Origin: CAYSLZ01 sp964547295
GTDB taxonomy: Bacteria; Patescibacteriota; Microgenomatia; UBA12405; JAHJSD01
Direction: 5' to 3'
Length of the DNA: 20,292 nt
Assembly: GCA_964547295.1 (NCBI GenBank)
Contig: CAZJMH010000010.1
Coordinates: 1 to 20,292 of the forward strand
Both the position numbers and the translations under genes were made by a program. This document shows positions 6,972-14,990 of this stretch, piece after piece (the stretch's first letter is position 1; each line of letters starts with the position of its first letter). The notes under the pieces were generated by a model, which had not been told where the DNA came from, ran no database searches, and saw nothing but the letters and a program-made list of their open reading frames with translations.

Positions 6972-7002
6972 GGTGTCTATAGAGATACACCTCGGAGGTG
7001 TA
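6972..7002 (-). repeat. Right REP-like end of the RAYT element, overlapping recG
   Basis: GGTGTC (6972-6977), TATAGAGA, then TACACCTCGGAGGTGTA (6986-7002). It is the reverse complement of the left end at 28 of 31 positions. On the minus strand it encodes the last residues of RecG (VHLRGVSL) and its TAG stop. Confidence 0.85.
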
Positions 7003-8983
7003 CTTGTTTAGCTGCTTGGCGGGTTTTTTTGATTAATTCTAAATTATTATAGTCAGCAACTTTCAATTCTGGGTAACCGTGCTGTTTTGTGCCGTAAATT
7101 TCACCCGGTCCTCTAATTTTTAAATCAATTTTAGCCAGTTTAAGGCCGTCGTTAATATTTTCCATTGCTAAAATTCTTTTTCTTGCTTTTGGGCTGATTT
7201 TTTCAGCAAATAAAAAACAATAAGCTTGGTTCTCCCCCCTACCTACCCTCCCTCGAAGTTGGTGTAATTGGGCTAAACCAAAGCGGTTGGCCGCCTCAAT
7301 AATCATAAACTTAGCGTTAGGTATATCAATACCAACTTCAACAACTGGGGTAGAAACCAAAATATCAACTTCCCCCCGATGCATTTGGTTAAGGATTTTT
7401 TCTTTTTCTTCAGATTTAATTTTCCCGTGTAATAGGCTAAGTCGAAGGTCCGGAAAAACTTTTTGGCTTAATTCTTTATATTCATTAGTAGCTGCTTTAA
7501 CTGATGATAAACTTTCTGATTCTTCAATAAGAGGGCAAACAACAAATCCCTGATAATTTTTTTGGGCTTGTTCTCTAACCCATTGATAACAGTCTTGCCG
7601 TTTATTTTTAGGAACTAAACTTGTTTTAATTGGCTTTCTTCCTGGTGGTAATTCATCAAGTGTAGAGATGTCCAGGTTGCCGTAGAGAGTTAAAGCAATT
7701 GTTCTTGGTATTGGGGTGGCAGTCATTGTTAAAACATGTGGAAAACGCCTATTCTTGTTGTCTATTTGTGCCTTTTGAACTAATTTGCCCCGTTGACTGA
7801 CTCCAAACCGGTGTTGTTCATCAATAATTACTAATCCTGGTTGCTTAAATTGAGCGTGTTTGTGAATTAATGCGTGGGTGCCGATAATTAGGTCTTTGGT
7901 GCTAGTGTTTGACGGTTTGTGACTGCTGGTCAGCAGCTGGCAGTTGACACCAAAAGGTTTCAGCATTTTGCTCAAGGTTTTAAAATGCTGCTGGGCAAGA
8001 ATCTCTGTTGGAGCCATTAGAATTGATTGATAGTTATTTTCAGCAGTTTGTATTATTGCGCTGGCAGCAACAACTGTTTTACCAGAACCAACATCTCCTT
8101 GAAGTAACCGATTCATTGAATTTTTTTGATTAATATCATCAAGAATTTCTTTAATTGCCCTTTTTTGTGCTGAGGTAAGATTAAATGGCAGTAATCGGGT
8201 GAACCTTTTGATTAAATTAATATTTTTATTTAGTTTTGGAGCCGGCCGATTTTTTTTCCATTGGCGCTTTTTTTCGAGGTTTTTTAAATGAATTCTAAAA
8301 AGTTCTTCAAAGCCAAGCCTTTTTTTTGCTTGATTAATGTCTTTTTGATTTTCCGGCAGATGTATTTTAATTATTGCTTTTTGTTTTGATATTAAATTGT
8401 ATTGATTACGGAGTTCTTCTGACAAATTATTTTTGATTTGGTTCTCTATTTTTGGAATCAGCTGATAAATAATTTTCCTGAGATAATTATCACTAACCCC
8501 GGCTGTTGTCGGGTAAATAGGAACTAATCTGCCGGTATTTTTATTGTTTTTTTCCCCTTTAATAATTTCATAGTTTGGAAAAATTATCTGTAGTTCATTT
8601 CCGCGCTTACTAATTTCGCCGGAAACAGAAACAAAAATTGAAGGTTTAAAATTATTTTTTAGGTAAGGCTGATTAAACCAAATTAAACTGATTTTTCCAC
8701 TTTTGTCTTTTAAAACTGCTTTTTGAATAGTTTTGTATCGAGGTGACCGAGTAAAAGTTGATTTGATTTTAGTGATTTTTCCATTAATAGTTGCTTTTTG
8801 CCCTGGTTTAAGATTTTTAATTAAAGATTGTTTAGTATAGTCTTCATATCGAAAAGGATAATGTTCAATCAGGTCTTTGACAGTATTAATATCTAATTTT
8901 CTCAGCCGGGCGGCCATTTTGGGTCCGACTCCTTTTACATACCTAACTGAAGTATCAAGTTGAATTAGCGGCTTTTTAGGCAT
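6977..8983 (-). CDS. recG: ATP-dependent DNA helicase RecG (C-terminus rewritten)
   Basis: 668 residues. RecG remodels stalled replication forks and branched recombination intermediates. The N-terminal wedge/OB region contains GVGPKMAARLRKLDINTVKDLIEHYPFRYEDY. Helicase motifs follow: Walker A GDVGSGKT (residues 296-303), DEQHRFG (388-394), TMTATPIPRTIALTLYG, and motif VI QLHQLRGRVGRG. The C-terminal TRG-type region reaches GTKQHGYPELKVADYNNLELIKKTRQAAKQ, then stops after VHLRGVSL. Relatives generally continue some 20-30 residues past this point; here those residues are replaced by sequence read through the RAYT element's right end. All core motifs are present, so it is probably active. The start overlaps by 1 bp the stop of a 35-codon gene. 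Confidence 0.95.
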   Translation of the reverse strand: MPKKPLIQLDTSVRYVKGVGPKMAARLRKLDINTVKDLIEHYPFRYEDYTKQSLIKNLKPGQKATINGKITKIKSTFTRSPRYKTIQKAVLKDKSGKISLIWFNQPYLKNNFKPSIFVSVSGEISKRGNELQIIFPNYEIIKGEKNNKNTGRLVPIYPTTAGVSDNYLRKIIYQLIPKIENQIKNNLSEELRNQYNLISKQKAIIKIHLPENQKDINQAKKRLGFEELFRIHLKNLEKKRQWKKNRPAPKLNKNINLIKRFTRLLPFNLTSAQKRAIKEILDDINQKNSMNRLLQGDVGSGKTVVAASAIIQTAENNYQSILMAPTEILAQQHFKTLSKMLKPFGVNCQLLTSSHKPSNTSTKDLIIGTHALIHKHAQFKQPGLVIIDEQHRFGVSQRGKLVQKAQIDNKNRRFPHVLTMTATPIPRTIALTLYGNLDISTLDELPPGRKPIKTSLVPKNKRQDCYQWVREQAQKNYQGFVVCPLIEESESLSSVKAATNEYKELSQKVFPDLRLSLLHGKIKSEEKEKILNQMHRGEVDILVSTPVVEVGIDIPNAKFMIIEAANRFGLAQLHQLRGRVGRGENQAYCFLFAEKISPKARKRILAMENINDGLKLAKIDLKIRGPGEIYGTKQHGYPELKVADYNNLELIKKTRQAAKQVHLRGVSL

Positions 8984-9090
8984 TAAAGTATATACGATAA
9001 GAATGGAAGAATTCCACTTAGCAATAAAGCGGCTGTAGCCAGGATGACAAAGAATTTAGCTACTTGTTTTCTTTTGAATTTAAATTTCAT
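8983..9090 (-). CDS. Small single-span membrane peptide (35 aa)
   Basis: An ATG at 9088-9090 with an AAGGA Shine-Dalgarno sequence about 6 bp upstream opens a 35-codon frame. It encodes a basic N-terminus (MKFKFKRKQVAKFF) and one hydrophobic helix (VILATAALLLSGILPFL). The stop TAA overlaps the recG ATG (TAATG), so it is positioned as a coupled leader gene for recG. The frame extends upstream to 9354 but that part overlaps the divergent PBP gene and shows no family likeness, so the short form is preferred. The good ribosome-binding site, the classic positive-then-hydrophobic layout and the exact coupling support a real gene. Function unknown. Confidence 0.65.
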   Translation of the reverse strand: MKFKFKRKQVAKFFVILATAALLLSGILPFLSYIL

Positions 9091-9092
9091 AT

Positions 9093-9122
9093 TTGTCCTT
9101 GTCTTGATTATTATACTATAAT
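9093..9122 (+). promoter_or_regulatory. Promoter for the PBP gene
   Basis: TTGTCC (9093-9098), an 18-bp spacer and a perfect TATAAT (9117-9122). The expected start of transcription is close to the ATG at 9131, so the mRNA would be leaderless or nearly so. The -10 is half of the palindrome ATTATACTATAAT (9110-9122). Confidence 0.55.
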
Positions 9123-9139
9123 AAATAGTCATGTCTAAA
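9110..9139 (-). promoter_or_regulatory. Promoter for the small peptide-recG unit
   Basis: On the minus strand, TTTAGA (9139-9134), an 18-bp spacer and TATAAT (9115-9110). It uses the other half of the same palindromic -10 region as the divergent PBP promoter, giving a transcript with a leader of roughly 12-15 nt that includes the AAGGA site. Confidence 0.45.
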
Positions 9140-11770
9140 AACAAGTGGTGGAATATTTTTAATCTGAAAAAAAGCCGCCGAAGAAAGCGAATTAAAAAAA
9201 TGCCTTTGAAGAAAAAAATATTATATTTTCTTCCAATTGGAGCTTTTATTGGTTTACTCTTGTTTTTCTTTAGTTCATTAATTGCTTTTGCTTGGGTAGC
9301 CAGGGACTTGCCTTCACCTGACCAGGTAGTCCGCCGGGATGGTTTTGCAACCAAGATTTACGACCGTAACGACAATTTGCTTTACGATGTTTATCGGCAA
9401 GCAAAAAGAACTCCGGTAAACTTAGATGAAATGCCTAATGAACTTAAGTGGGCAACAATTGCTATTGAAGACAAAGAGTTTTATTCACATCCAGGATTTA
9501 GCTTAAGGGGTTATCTTCGGGCGTTGTATAAGATTGTTTTTGAACAACGACTGCAAGGAGGTTCGACATTAACTCAGCAGTTGGTTAAAAATGTTTTATT
9601 AACCTCGGAACGGACTTTATTACGCAAGTATAAAGAGTTTATTTTAACCCTCCAGATTGAAAGAAAATATTCTAAAGATGAGATTTTGCAAATGTACTTA
9701 AATGAAGCGCCTTATGGCGGACCAGCATGGGGTGTTCAAGCAGCAGCTGAGCGGTATTTTAATAAAGATGCCAAAGATTTAGATTTAGTTGAATCGGCAA
9801 TTTTGGCTGGCTTGCCACAACGGCCGACTACATATTCACCCTACAAAGGTGAAGTTTGGATGGAAAGAACAAAAGATGTATTAAGAAGAATGCGTGAAGA
9901 TGGTTACATTTCTAAGGATGAAGAAGAGGCAGCAATTGAAAAATTTGAAAAAATTAGTTTTTCATCTCCACATGGAATTTTAGAAGCCCCACATTTTGTT
10001 ATGTATATTCGTGAATTGTTAGCTGAAAAATATGGCGATGAATTAGTTGAAGGCGGCGGTTTGAAAATAACAACTACTTTGGATCTTGACCTACAACAGC
10101 AAGCAGAAGAAATAGTTAAAGAACAAGTTGATGATGTTGACCAATTAAATATTACCAATGGGGCGGCAGTTATAATAGACCCTCAAACAGGAGAGGTTTT
10201 AACTATGGTTGGTTCAAGAGACTATGACAGTGATGAAATTGACGGCAAATTTAATGTTATTAGTCAGGCCTTAAGACAGCCAGGTTCGGCAATTAAGCCA
10301 GTAACCTATGTTACTGGCTTTAAAAAAGGATACACAGCATCAACATTGATAATGGATACACGAACAGTTTTCCCAATTAAAGGCCAGCCGGATTATGTTC
10401 CAGTTAATTATACTGGTGTTTTTCATGGCCCAATGCAGGTTCGTTACGCTTTAGGAAATTCTATTAATGTGCCGGCCGTAAAAATGTTAGCCATGGTAGG
10501 TTTAGAATCAATGTTGTCTACGGCTGAAGAAATGGGAATATCAACTTTAGCACCGACTAAAGAAAACTTATCAAGATTAGGTTTGTCAGCTACTCTGGGC
10601 GGAGGCGAAGTTAAGCCTTTAGATTTGGCAAGTGCATATTCTGCTTTTGCAAATGGCGGAATAAGGCGTGACCCAGTTGCTATTCTCAAAGTTGAAGACA
10701 AAGACGGAAAAATAATTTATGAACACAAAGAAGTTGCCGGAAAAAAGGTTTTATCTGAAGAAGAAGCCTTTTTAATAAGCGATATTTTAGCTGATAATGA
10801 GGCAAGAACAATGACCTTTGGCCAAACAAGTGGTTTGGTAATTCCTGGTCGTGAAGTGGCGGTAAAAACAGGAACAACTAATGATATGCGTGATAATTGG
10901 GCAGTTGGCTGGACACCAGATATTTTAGTTCTATCATGGGTTGGAAATAATGATAATTCTTCAATGCAGCGAGTTGCTTCTGGAATATCCGGGGCAACGC
11001 CCATTTGGAGAAAAATTATGATTGAGGCAATAAACAAATATGGCTATCAATCTTTTCAGGTTCCAGATGATATTGTCACCGCTGAAGTTGATACTGTTTC
11101 CGGCTATCGGGCCCATGACGGTTTTCCTTCCCGCATTGAATATTTTATCAAAGGAACTGAGCCGACTAGTAATGACCCAATTCATGTTATGTTAAAGTTG
11201 TGCCCACAAACCGGTCAGTTGGCTACTCCCCCCCAAGTTGCTAGAGGGGAATACGAAGAAAAGGAATTTTTTATTTTTAAAGAGGAAGATCCTGTTTCCT
11301 GGGACGGCCACAATCGTTGGCAGGAGGGTGTTTTAAACTGGATGTATCAACAGGACGATCCGCGATACGATCCGCCAACTGAATATTGCGATGTTGGTGA
11401 AGAAATTGATGTTAATATTCAGTCGCCGGAGAATAAGTCAACAGTTGATAATCAGTTTCAGGTTAAACTTAAGGTGAAAAGCATTTATGACATAAAAGAA
11501 GTTAGGGTATATATAGACGATGAATTAGTAAAAACTTTTACTAAAAAACCATATCAAGATGAAATTGAGCTCGAAAAAGGAACCTATACTTTTCGGGCTG
11601 AAGCTGAAGATGTAGAGGGCAATACTTATGACCAGGAAGCCAAGTTTGGGGTTAATCTTCCTTGGGATTATTCACCGACCCCAACACCGGAACCGACTGA
11701 AGAACCAACGCCAACTTTGGAACCGTCCCCAACAGAACTTCCTGCTCTGACACCAACCCCGGATTTATAA
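9131..11770 (+). CDS. Bifunctional penicillin-binding protein (class A PBP)
   Basis: 879 residues. It polymerises and cross-links peptidoglycan at the outer face of the membrane. Order: basic cytoplasmic tail; membrane helix at about 30-55; GT51 glycosyltransferase with catalytic E113 in EDKEF and QGGSTLTQQ (142-150); transpeptidase with SxxK SAIK (386-389, nucleophile S386), SIN (444-446) and KTGT (579-582). All catalytic residues are present. After the transpeptidase comes an added Ig-like beta-sandwich (about 755-835, INVQSPENKSTVDN-like pattern ... EVRVYIDDELV ... GTYTFRAEAEDVEGN) and a Pro/Thr/Glu tail (about 843-879). It is transcribed divergently from recG and converges on pheT with a 6-bp overlap. 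PBP1a/PbpF naming is uncertain, so no symbol is given. Confidence 0.95.
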   Translation: MSKNKWWNIFNLKKSRRRKRIKKMPLKKKILYFLPIGAFIGLLLFFFSSLIAFAWVARDLPSPDQVVRRDGFATKIYDRNDNLLYDVYRQAKRTPVNLDEMPNELKWATIAIEDKEFYSHPGFSLRGYLRALYKIVFEQRLQGGSTLTQQLVKNVLLTSERTLLRKYKEFILTLQIERKYSKDEILQMYLNEAPYGGPAWGVQAAAERYFNKDAKDLDLVESAILAGLPQRPTTYSPYKGEVWMERTKDVLRRMREDGYISKDEEEAAIEKFEKISFSSPHGILEAPHFVMYIRELLAEKYGDELVEGGGLKITTTLDLDLQQQAEEIVKEQVDDVDQLNITNGAAVIIDPQTGEVLTMVGSRDYDSDEIDGKFNVISQALRQPGSAIKPVTYVTGFKKGYTASTLIMDTRTVFPIKGQPDYVPVNYTGVFHGPMQVRYALGNSINVPAVKMLAMVGLESMLSTAEEMGISTLAPTKENLSRLGLSATLGGGEVKPLDLASAYSAFANGGIRRDPVAILKVEDKDGKIIYEHKEVAGKKVLSEEEAFLISDILADNEARTMTFGQTSGLVIPGREVAVKTGTTNDMRDNWAVGWTPDILVLSWVGNNDNSSMQRVASGISGATPIWRKIMIEAINKYGYQSFQVPDDIVTAEVDTVSGYRAHDGFPSRIEYFIKGTEPTSNDPIHVMLKLCPQTGQLATPPQVARGEYEEKEFFIFKEEDPVSWDGHNRWQEGVLNWMYQQDDPRYDPPTEYCDVGEEIDVNIQSPENKSTVDNQFQVKLKVKSIYDIKEVRVYIDDELVKTFTKKPYQDEIELEKGTYTFRAEAEDVEGNTYDQEAKFGVNLPWDYSPTPTPEPTEEPTPTLEPSPTELPALTPTPDL

Positions 11771-13642
11771 ATCAAATATTTTAGAATGGACCTTTTTTGC
11801 CTTAGCGGCAGTAGTATTGTAATAGTAAGCCCGGAAAGTGTATTTATATTGATTATTTTTGTTTTTATAAATATCAATAATTTCTAGTTTCCATAAAATT
11901 TTAGGATCAAGTTTATCCTGATATTTTTTTATTAAATTTTCAGGCTTAATTTTTTCATTAAACAAAACATTGGCGTCCAAGTCAATTATCTGACGATTGA
12001 GTTCTATTGCTTGTCCTATTTGGGTGTTGGGGGAATGTAGATTAATTTCAGGAATTTGGCTGATAGTTTTAACAAGTTGATCAAGATTTATTTCAATAAA
12101 CCGCTTATTTTTAACTTTTTCGATTGAATATTGATAGTTCTCTGCTCCGAGTTTTGCCGCCAGTTTTGCGGCATCAGACTTGAGTTGGTTAAAATCTGGC
12201 TGGTAGAAGCTGACAGCATAGTTTTCTAGGTAATCATTTTCTTGTTGATAATAAACTTTCCCAACTTCAAAAAATTTCTGGTCTGGTATTTTTAGTTTTT
12301 TTGATTGAATTGTTTGCAGATACAAAGAAGATGCTAGTGACATTCTTAGCAATGGATACTCGCTGTTGACGTTATTTTCGGTATAAATTGGCTGAGCACT
12401 TTGGTATAGGTATTTTGGCTGGTGGAGGTTTTCCTTACGGACAATAGGCCAAGAACGGATTTCATCGTAACCGAGATTAACAAGAATATTTTTGATTGTT
12501 TCGATTAAGTAAAGTATTTTAGGAGTTATGTCCGGCAGTTTTTCAGATGAAATTGGTTCATTGGTTGGTATTTTGTCGTAGCCGTAAAAACGGATGACTT
12601 CTTCGATCAAATCCTCTTCTAGATTTAAGTCTTTTCTTAAAGTTGGCGGTGTAACTTGATAGTTGTTGTTTAATTTTTTAATTTGGCAGTTTAAATTTTT
12701 TAGTATATCCAGTCCGAATTTTTCGGGAATATCGATTCCGGCAAATGCAGTTGGTTTTTGTGGATGGTATTTTATTTTCGGCTTACTAGGCTTATTGGGG
12801 TAATAATCAAGAGTTTTGGTATTAATTTCTCCACCGCACATTTCAAGTATTAATGAAATTAAATGTTTAAACGGCTGAGGAATTAATTCTGTGTCCAGCT
12901 TTTTTTCCAACCTGATGCTTGCCTCGGTAATAATATTCATATTTTTGGCGTCAAGGCGGACTCTTGTTGGGTCATATACTGCCATTTCAACAATTGTTTC
13001 TCTCGTTTTTAAATTTATTGCTGTTCGTTGGCCGCCAATTGTTGATAAACTAGCCGCGCCAAAGCGGTCAGCAATAACCAGTGAACCGGTCGGAATATCA
13101 ATTTTTGTTCCATCTAAAGTTGTAATTTGATCCGCTTGATCGGCAATTTTCCACTCTAATTGATTAGAAATTTTACCGCCATCAAAAGCGTGACAAGGTA
13201 TGCCGTAAATAAGCATGACATAATTAGTCAAATCAACTAGGGTGTTGATTGAATTTATTTGATGATAATTTAGAAAATCTTTCAGCCATTTTGGCGAGGG
13301 TTTATTAGTTATATTTTTAATTCCTAAGGCCATCAGCCGGTAAACTTCATCTTTGGCCGATATTTTAATATTTAGTTCTTTGGCTTCTGAACTCTTCGGT
13401 AGTTTTGTTTGGGCAAGGTTTAATTTTAAATCATAGAGAATACTTAGGTCTTTGGCCAAGCCGTGATATCCTAAACAATCTCCTCTATCTTTAGCAATTT
13501 CTAGATTAATAATTTTTTCTCTATTTTTTTTCTCAACGCCTTCACTAAGGTGGCTGATTAAAGTTAGGTCATCAGCGACCTTTTCAGCTGGTTTTTCCAG
13601 ATTTGGTAATAATTTTTTAAGTTCTGAATAAATTAATTTCAT
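11765..13642 (-). CDS. pheT: Phenylalanyl-tRNA synthetase beta subunit (reduced)
   Basis: 625 residues against about 790-800 in typical bacteria. PheT pairs with PheS to charge tRNA-Phe and carries the editing site. The start MKLIYSELKKLLPN is normal, but the sequence passes from SHLSEGVE (31-37) straight to LEIAKDRGDCLGYHGLAKDL (47-66). The EMAPII-type OB-fold tRNA-binding domain that usually lies there is missing. The B3/B4 editing region is present (NTLVDLTNYVM 133-143, IPCHAFD 148-154), as are the B5 domain (NLEEDLIEEVIRFYGYDKIP) and the catalytic-like core. The end (LEIIDIYKNKNNQYKYTFRAYYYN...) resembles an FDX-ACB domain that stops early. The start lies 1 bp after the pheS stop. It converges on the PBP gene. 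Confidence 0.95.
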   Translation of the reverse strand: MKLIYSELKKLLPNLEKPAEKVADDLTLISHLSEGVEKKNREKIINLEIAKDRGDCLGYHGLAKDLSILYDLKLNLAQTKLPKSSEAKELNIKISAKDEVYRLMALGIKNITNKPSPKWLKDFLNYHQINSINTLVDLTNYVMLIYGIPCHAFDGGKISNQLEWKIADQADQITTLDGTKIDIPTGSLVIADRFGAASLSTIGGQRTAINLKTRETIVEMAVYDPTRVRLDAKNMNIITEASIRLEKKLDTELIPQPFKHLISLILEMCGGEINTKTLDYYPNKPSKPKIKYHPQKPTAFAGIDIPEKFGLDILKNLNCQIKKLNNNYQVTPPTLRKDLNLEEDLIEEVIRFYGYDKIPTNEPISSEKLPDITPKILYLIETIKNILVNLGYDEIRSWPIVRKENLHQPKYLYQSAQPIYTENNVNSEYPLLRMSLASSLYLQTIQSKKLKIPDQKFFEVGKVYYQQENDYLENYAVSFYQPDFNQLKSDAAKLAAKLGAENYQYSIEKVKNKRFIEINLDQLVKTISQIPEINLHSPNTQIGQAIELNRQIIDLDANVLFNEKIKPENLIKKYQDKLDPKILWKLEIIDIYKNKNNQYKYTFRAYYYNTTAAKAKKVHSKIFDL

Positions 13643-13643
13643 T

Positions 13644-14636
13644 TTAGTTTGGCTTATAAGCTAAATTTCCCCCTAATAATGTGCGAATATCATTGATGTT
13701 GTATTTAGCCATTGCCCATCGGTCTAAACCTAATCCAAAAGCAAACCCCCGCCATTTTTTATGATTAATCCCTGCTTTTTCCATAACTAAAGGGTGGATT
13801 ATGCCGGCGCCGCCCATTTCAATCCAGCCGGCCCCTTTACAAACCCGGCACCCTTTTCCATGACAATTAAAACATTCTAAATCCATTCCCAGGCCTGGTT
13901 CTACTTCTGGATAGTATTTACACCGGTAACGGACGACAACACTTTTGCCGTAAATATTTTTAAATAAAATATCCAAAGTGCCAATTAAGTCTTTTAAAGA
14001 TATATTCTTTTCAACAGCAACTCCTTGGTAGTGGTGAAAAATGAAATGGTTGGTCGGGTTCACTTTTTCGTTGCGGTAAACTCGGCCGGGAAAAGCTGCT
14101 TTAAAAGGAGGACTTTCATTTTCAAGCAGTCTAGCCTCAATAGAAGAGGCTTGGGTTCTAAGAAGATAGTCTGGTTCTTTGATATATATTGTGTCCTGCA
14201 TGTCACGTGAGGGGTGGTTCTTAGGCACATTTAAGCGTTGGAAACAAAATTCATCTGTTTCAATTTCCGGGCCGTTGTAAATTGAAAATCCAAGATTTCT
14301 AAAAAGCTGATTTAATTGCCGGGAGGTAATCGTAATTGGATGAAGGTGGCCGTATTTTGCTAATTGATAAGATTTTTTCTGACGCGGTTCTTTTTTTTCG
14401 GCAACCACTTGCCTACTCTTCTGATTTATTAATTTTTCTAATTTATTTTTGGCCAGATTTAATTTTTGGCCGTAGGTTTTACGTTTTAGAGCCGGCATTG
14501 ACGGTATTTTTTGAAAGAGTTGGTTGATTATTCCTTTACGGCCGAGAATTTCTACCCGAATTTTTTCTAATTCTTTTTGAGTTTTTGTATTTTTAATTTT
14601 AGGCTGGTAGGCTTGAATTAGTTTATCAATTTCCAC
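13644..14636 (-). CDS. pheS: Phenylalanyl-tRNA synthetase alpha subunit
   Basis: 330 residues, normal length. This is a class II synthetase subunit with the active site for Phe-AMP formation. An N-terminal coiled coil (residues 1-90, with LGRKGIINQLF) is followed by HPITITSRQLNQLFRNLGF, motif 2 (FPGRVYRNEKVNPTNHFIFHHYQG) and motif 3 (FAFGLGLDRWAMAKYNINDIR). A four-Cys knuckle (CFNCHGKGCRVCKGAGW) precedes GGAGIIHPLVME; this insert also occurs in other bacterial PheS. The start is GTG at 14634-14636, 2 bp after the rplT stop; no Shine-Dalgarno sequence is seen, so coupling is likely. Confidence 0.97.
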   Translation of the reverse strand: MEIDKLIQAYQPKIKNTKTQKELEKIRVEILGRKGIINQLFQKIPSMPALKRKTYGQKLNLAKNKLEKLINQKSRQVVAEKKEPRQKKSYQLAKYGHLHPITITSRQLNQLFRNLGFSIYNGPEIETDEFCFQRLNVPKNHPSRDMQDTIYIKEPDYLLRTQASSIEARLLENESPPFKAAFPGRVYRNEKVNPTNHFIFHHYQGVAVEKNISLKDLIGTLDILFKNIYGKSVVVRYRCKYYPEVEPGLGMDLECFNCHGKGCRVCKGAGWIEMGGAGIIHPLVMEKAGINHKKWRGFAFGLGLDRWAMAKYNINDIRTLLGGNLAYKPN

Positions 14637-14638
14637 AT

Positions 14639-14989
14639 TTAATTTTTGGGTTTTACATTATCAACGATAGTTTTAAAAGTTTCCGGGTCATTAACTGCCA
14701 GCTCAGATAATATTTTACGGTTGAGTGAAATATTGTCTTTTTTCAAAAGATTAATTAATTCTGAGTAAGTTAGTCCATGCTGACGGGCAGCGGCGTTAAT
14801 TCTTTGGATCCAAAGCTTTCTAAAGTCTCTTTTTCGAAGTTTTCGGCCAATGTAAGCATATTGTCCGGCACGTAGTAAAGCTTCGTGGGCAACACGATAT
14901 AACCGACTCTTGGTCATTCGGTAACCTTTAGTTTGCTTTAAAACTTTTTTATGGCGTTTTCGTCGGACATTTCCTGTTTTTACTCTCAT
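14639..14989 (-). CDS. rplT: Ribosomal protein bL20
   Basis: 116 residues, normal length. bL20 is an early-binding 23S rRNA protein needed for 50S assembly. The sequence carries the family pattern throughout: RRKRHKKVLKQTKGYRMTKSRLYRVAHEALLRAGQYAYIGRKLRKRDFRKLWIQRINAAARQHGLTYSELINLL. It lies 1 bp after the rpmI stop in the conserved infC-rpmI-rplT order. In other bacteria bL20 can repress this operon by binding the leader; I cannot identify such a site here. Confidence 0.98.
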   Translation of the reverse strand: MRVKTGNVRRKRHKKVLKQTKGYRMTKSRLYRVAHEALLRAGQYAYIGRKLRKRDFRKLWIQRINAAARQHGLTYSELINLLKKDNISLNRKILSELAVNDPETFKTIVDNVKPKN

Positions 14990-14990
14990 T

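Larger units (their letters stand above)
6237..7002. mobile_element. REP/RAYT-type element with inverted palindromic ends
   Basis: A transposase gene sits between two 31-bp sequences (6237-6267 and 6972-7002) that are inverted copies of each other, 28 of 31 positions identical. Each end contains a 17-bp palindrome (TACACCT-CGG-AGGTGTA), then an 8-bp less conserved stretch, then a GGTGTC or GACACC block. This is the arrangement of REP sequences around a REP-associated tyrosine transposase, in which two REPs face each other. No target-site duplication is obvious, as expected for Y1 HUH transposases. The right end runs into recG. Confidence 0.8.

Noticed and set aside
6237..7002. Classification as a standard IS200/IS605 insertion sequence
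   Set aside because: The transposase is longer than typical IS200/IS605 TnpA, there is no TnpB, and the ends are facing REP-like palindromes, which fits RAYT better.
9091..9354. Long minus-strand frame running from 9354 into the 35-residue peptide
   Set aside because: It overlaps the well-supported PBP N-terminus and its residues look like an antisense shadow; only the last 35 codons have a ribosome-binding site and a sensible membrane-peptide layout.
10444..11185. Several minus-strand open frames opposite the PBP gene
   Set aside because: They are antisense shadows of conserved transpeptidase sequence with no start signals or recognisable products.
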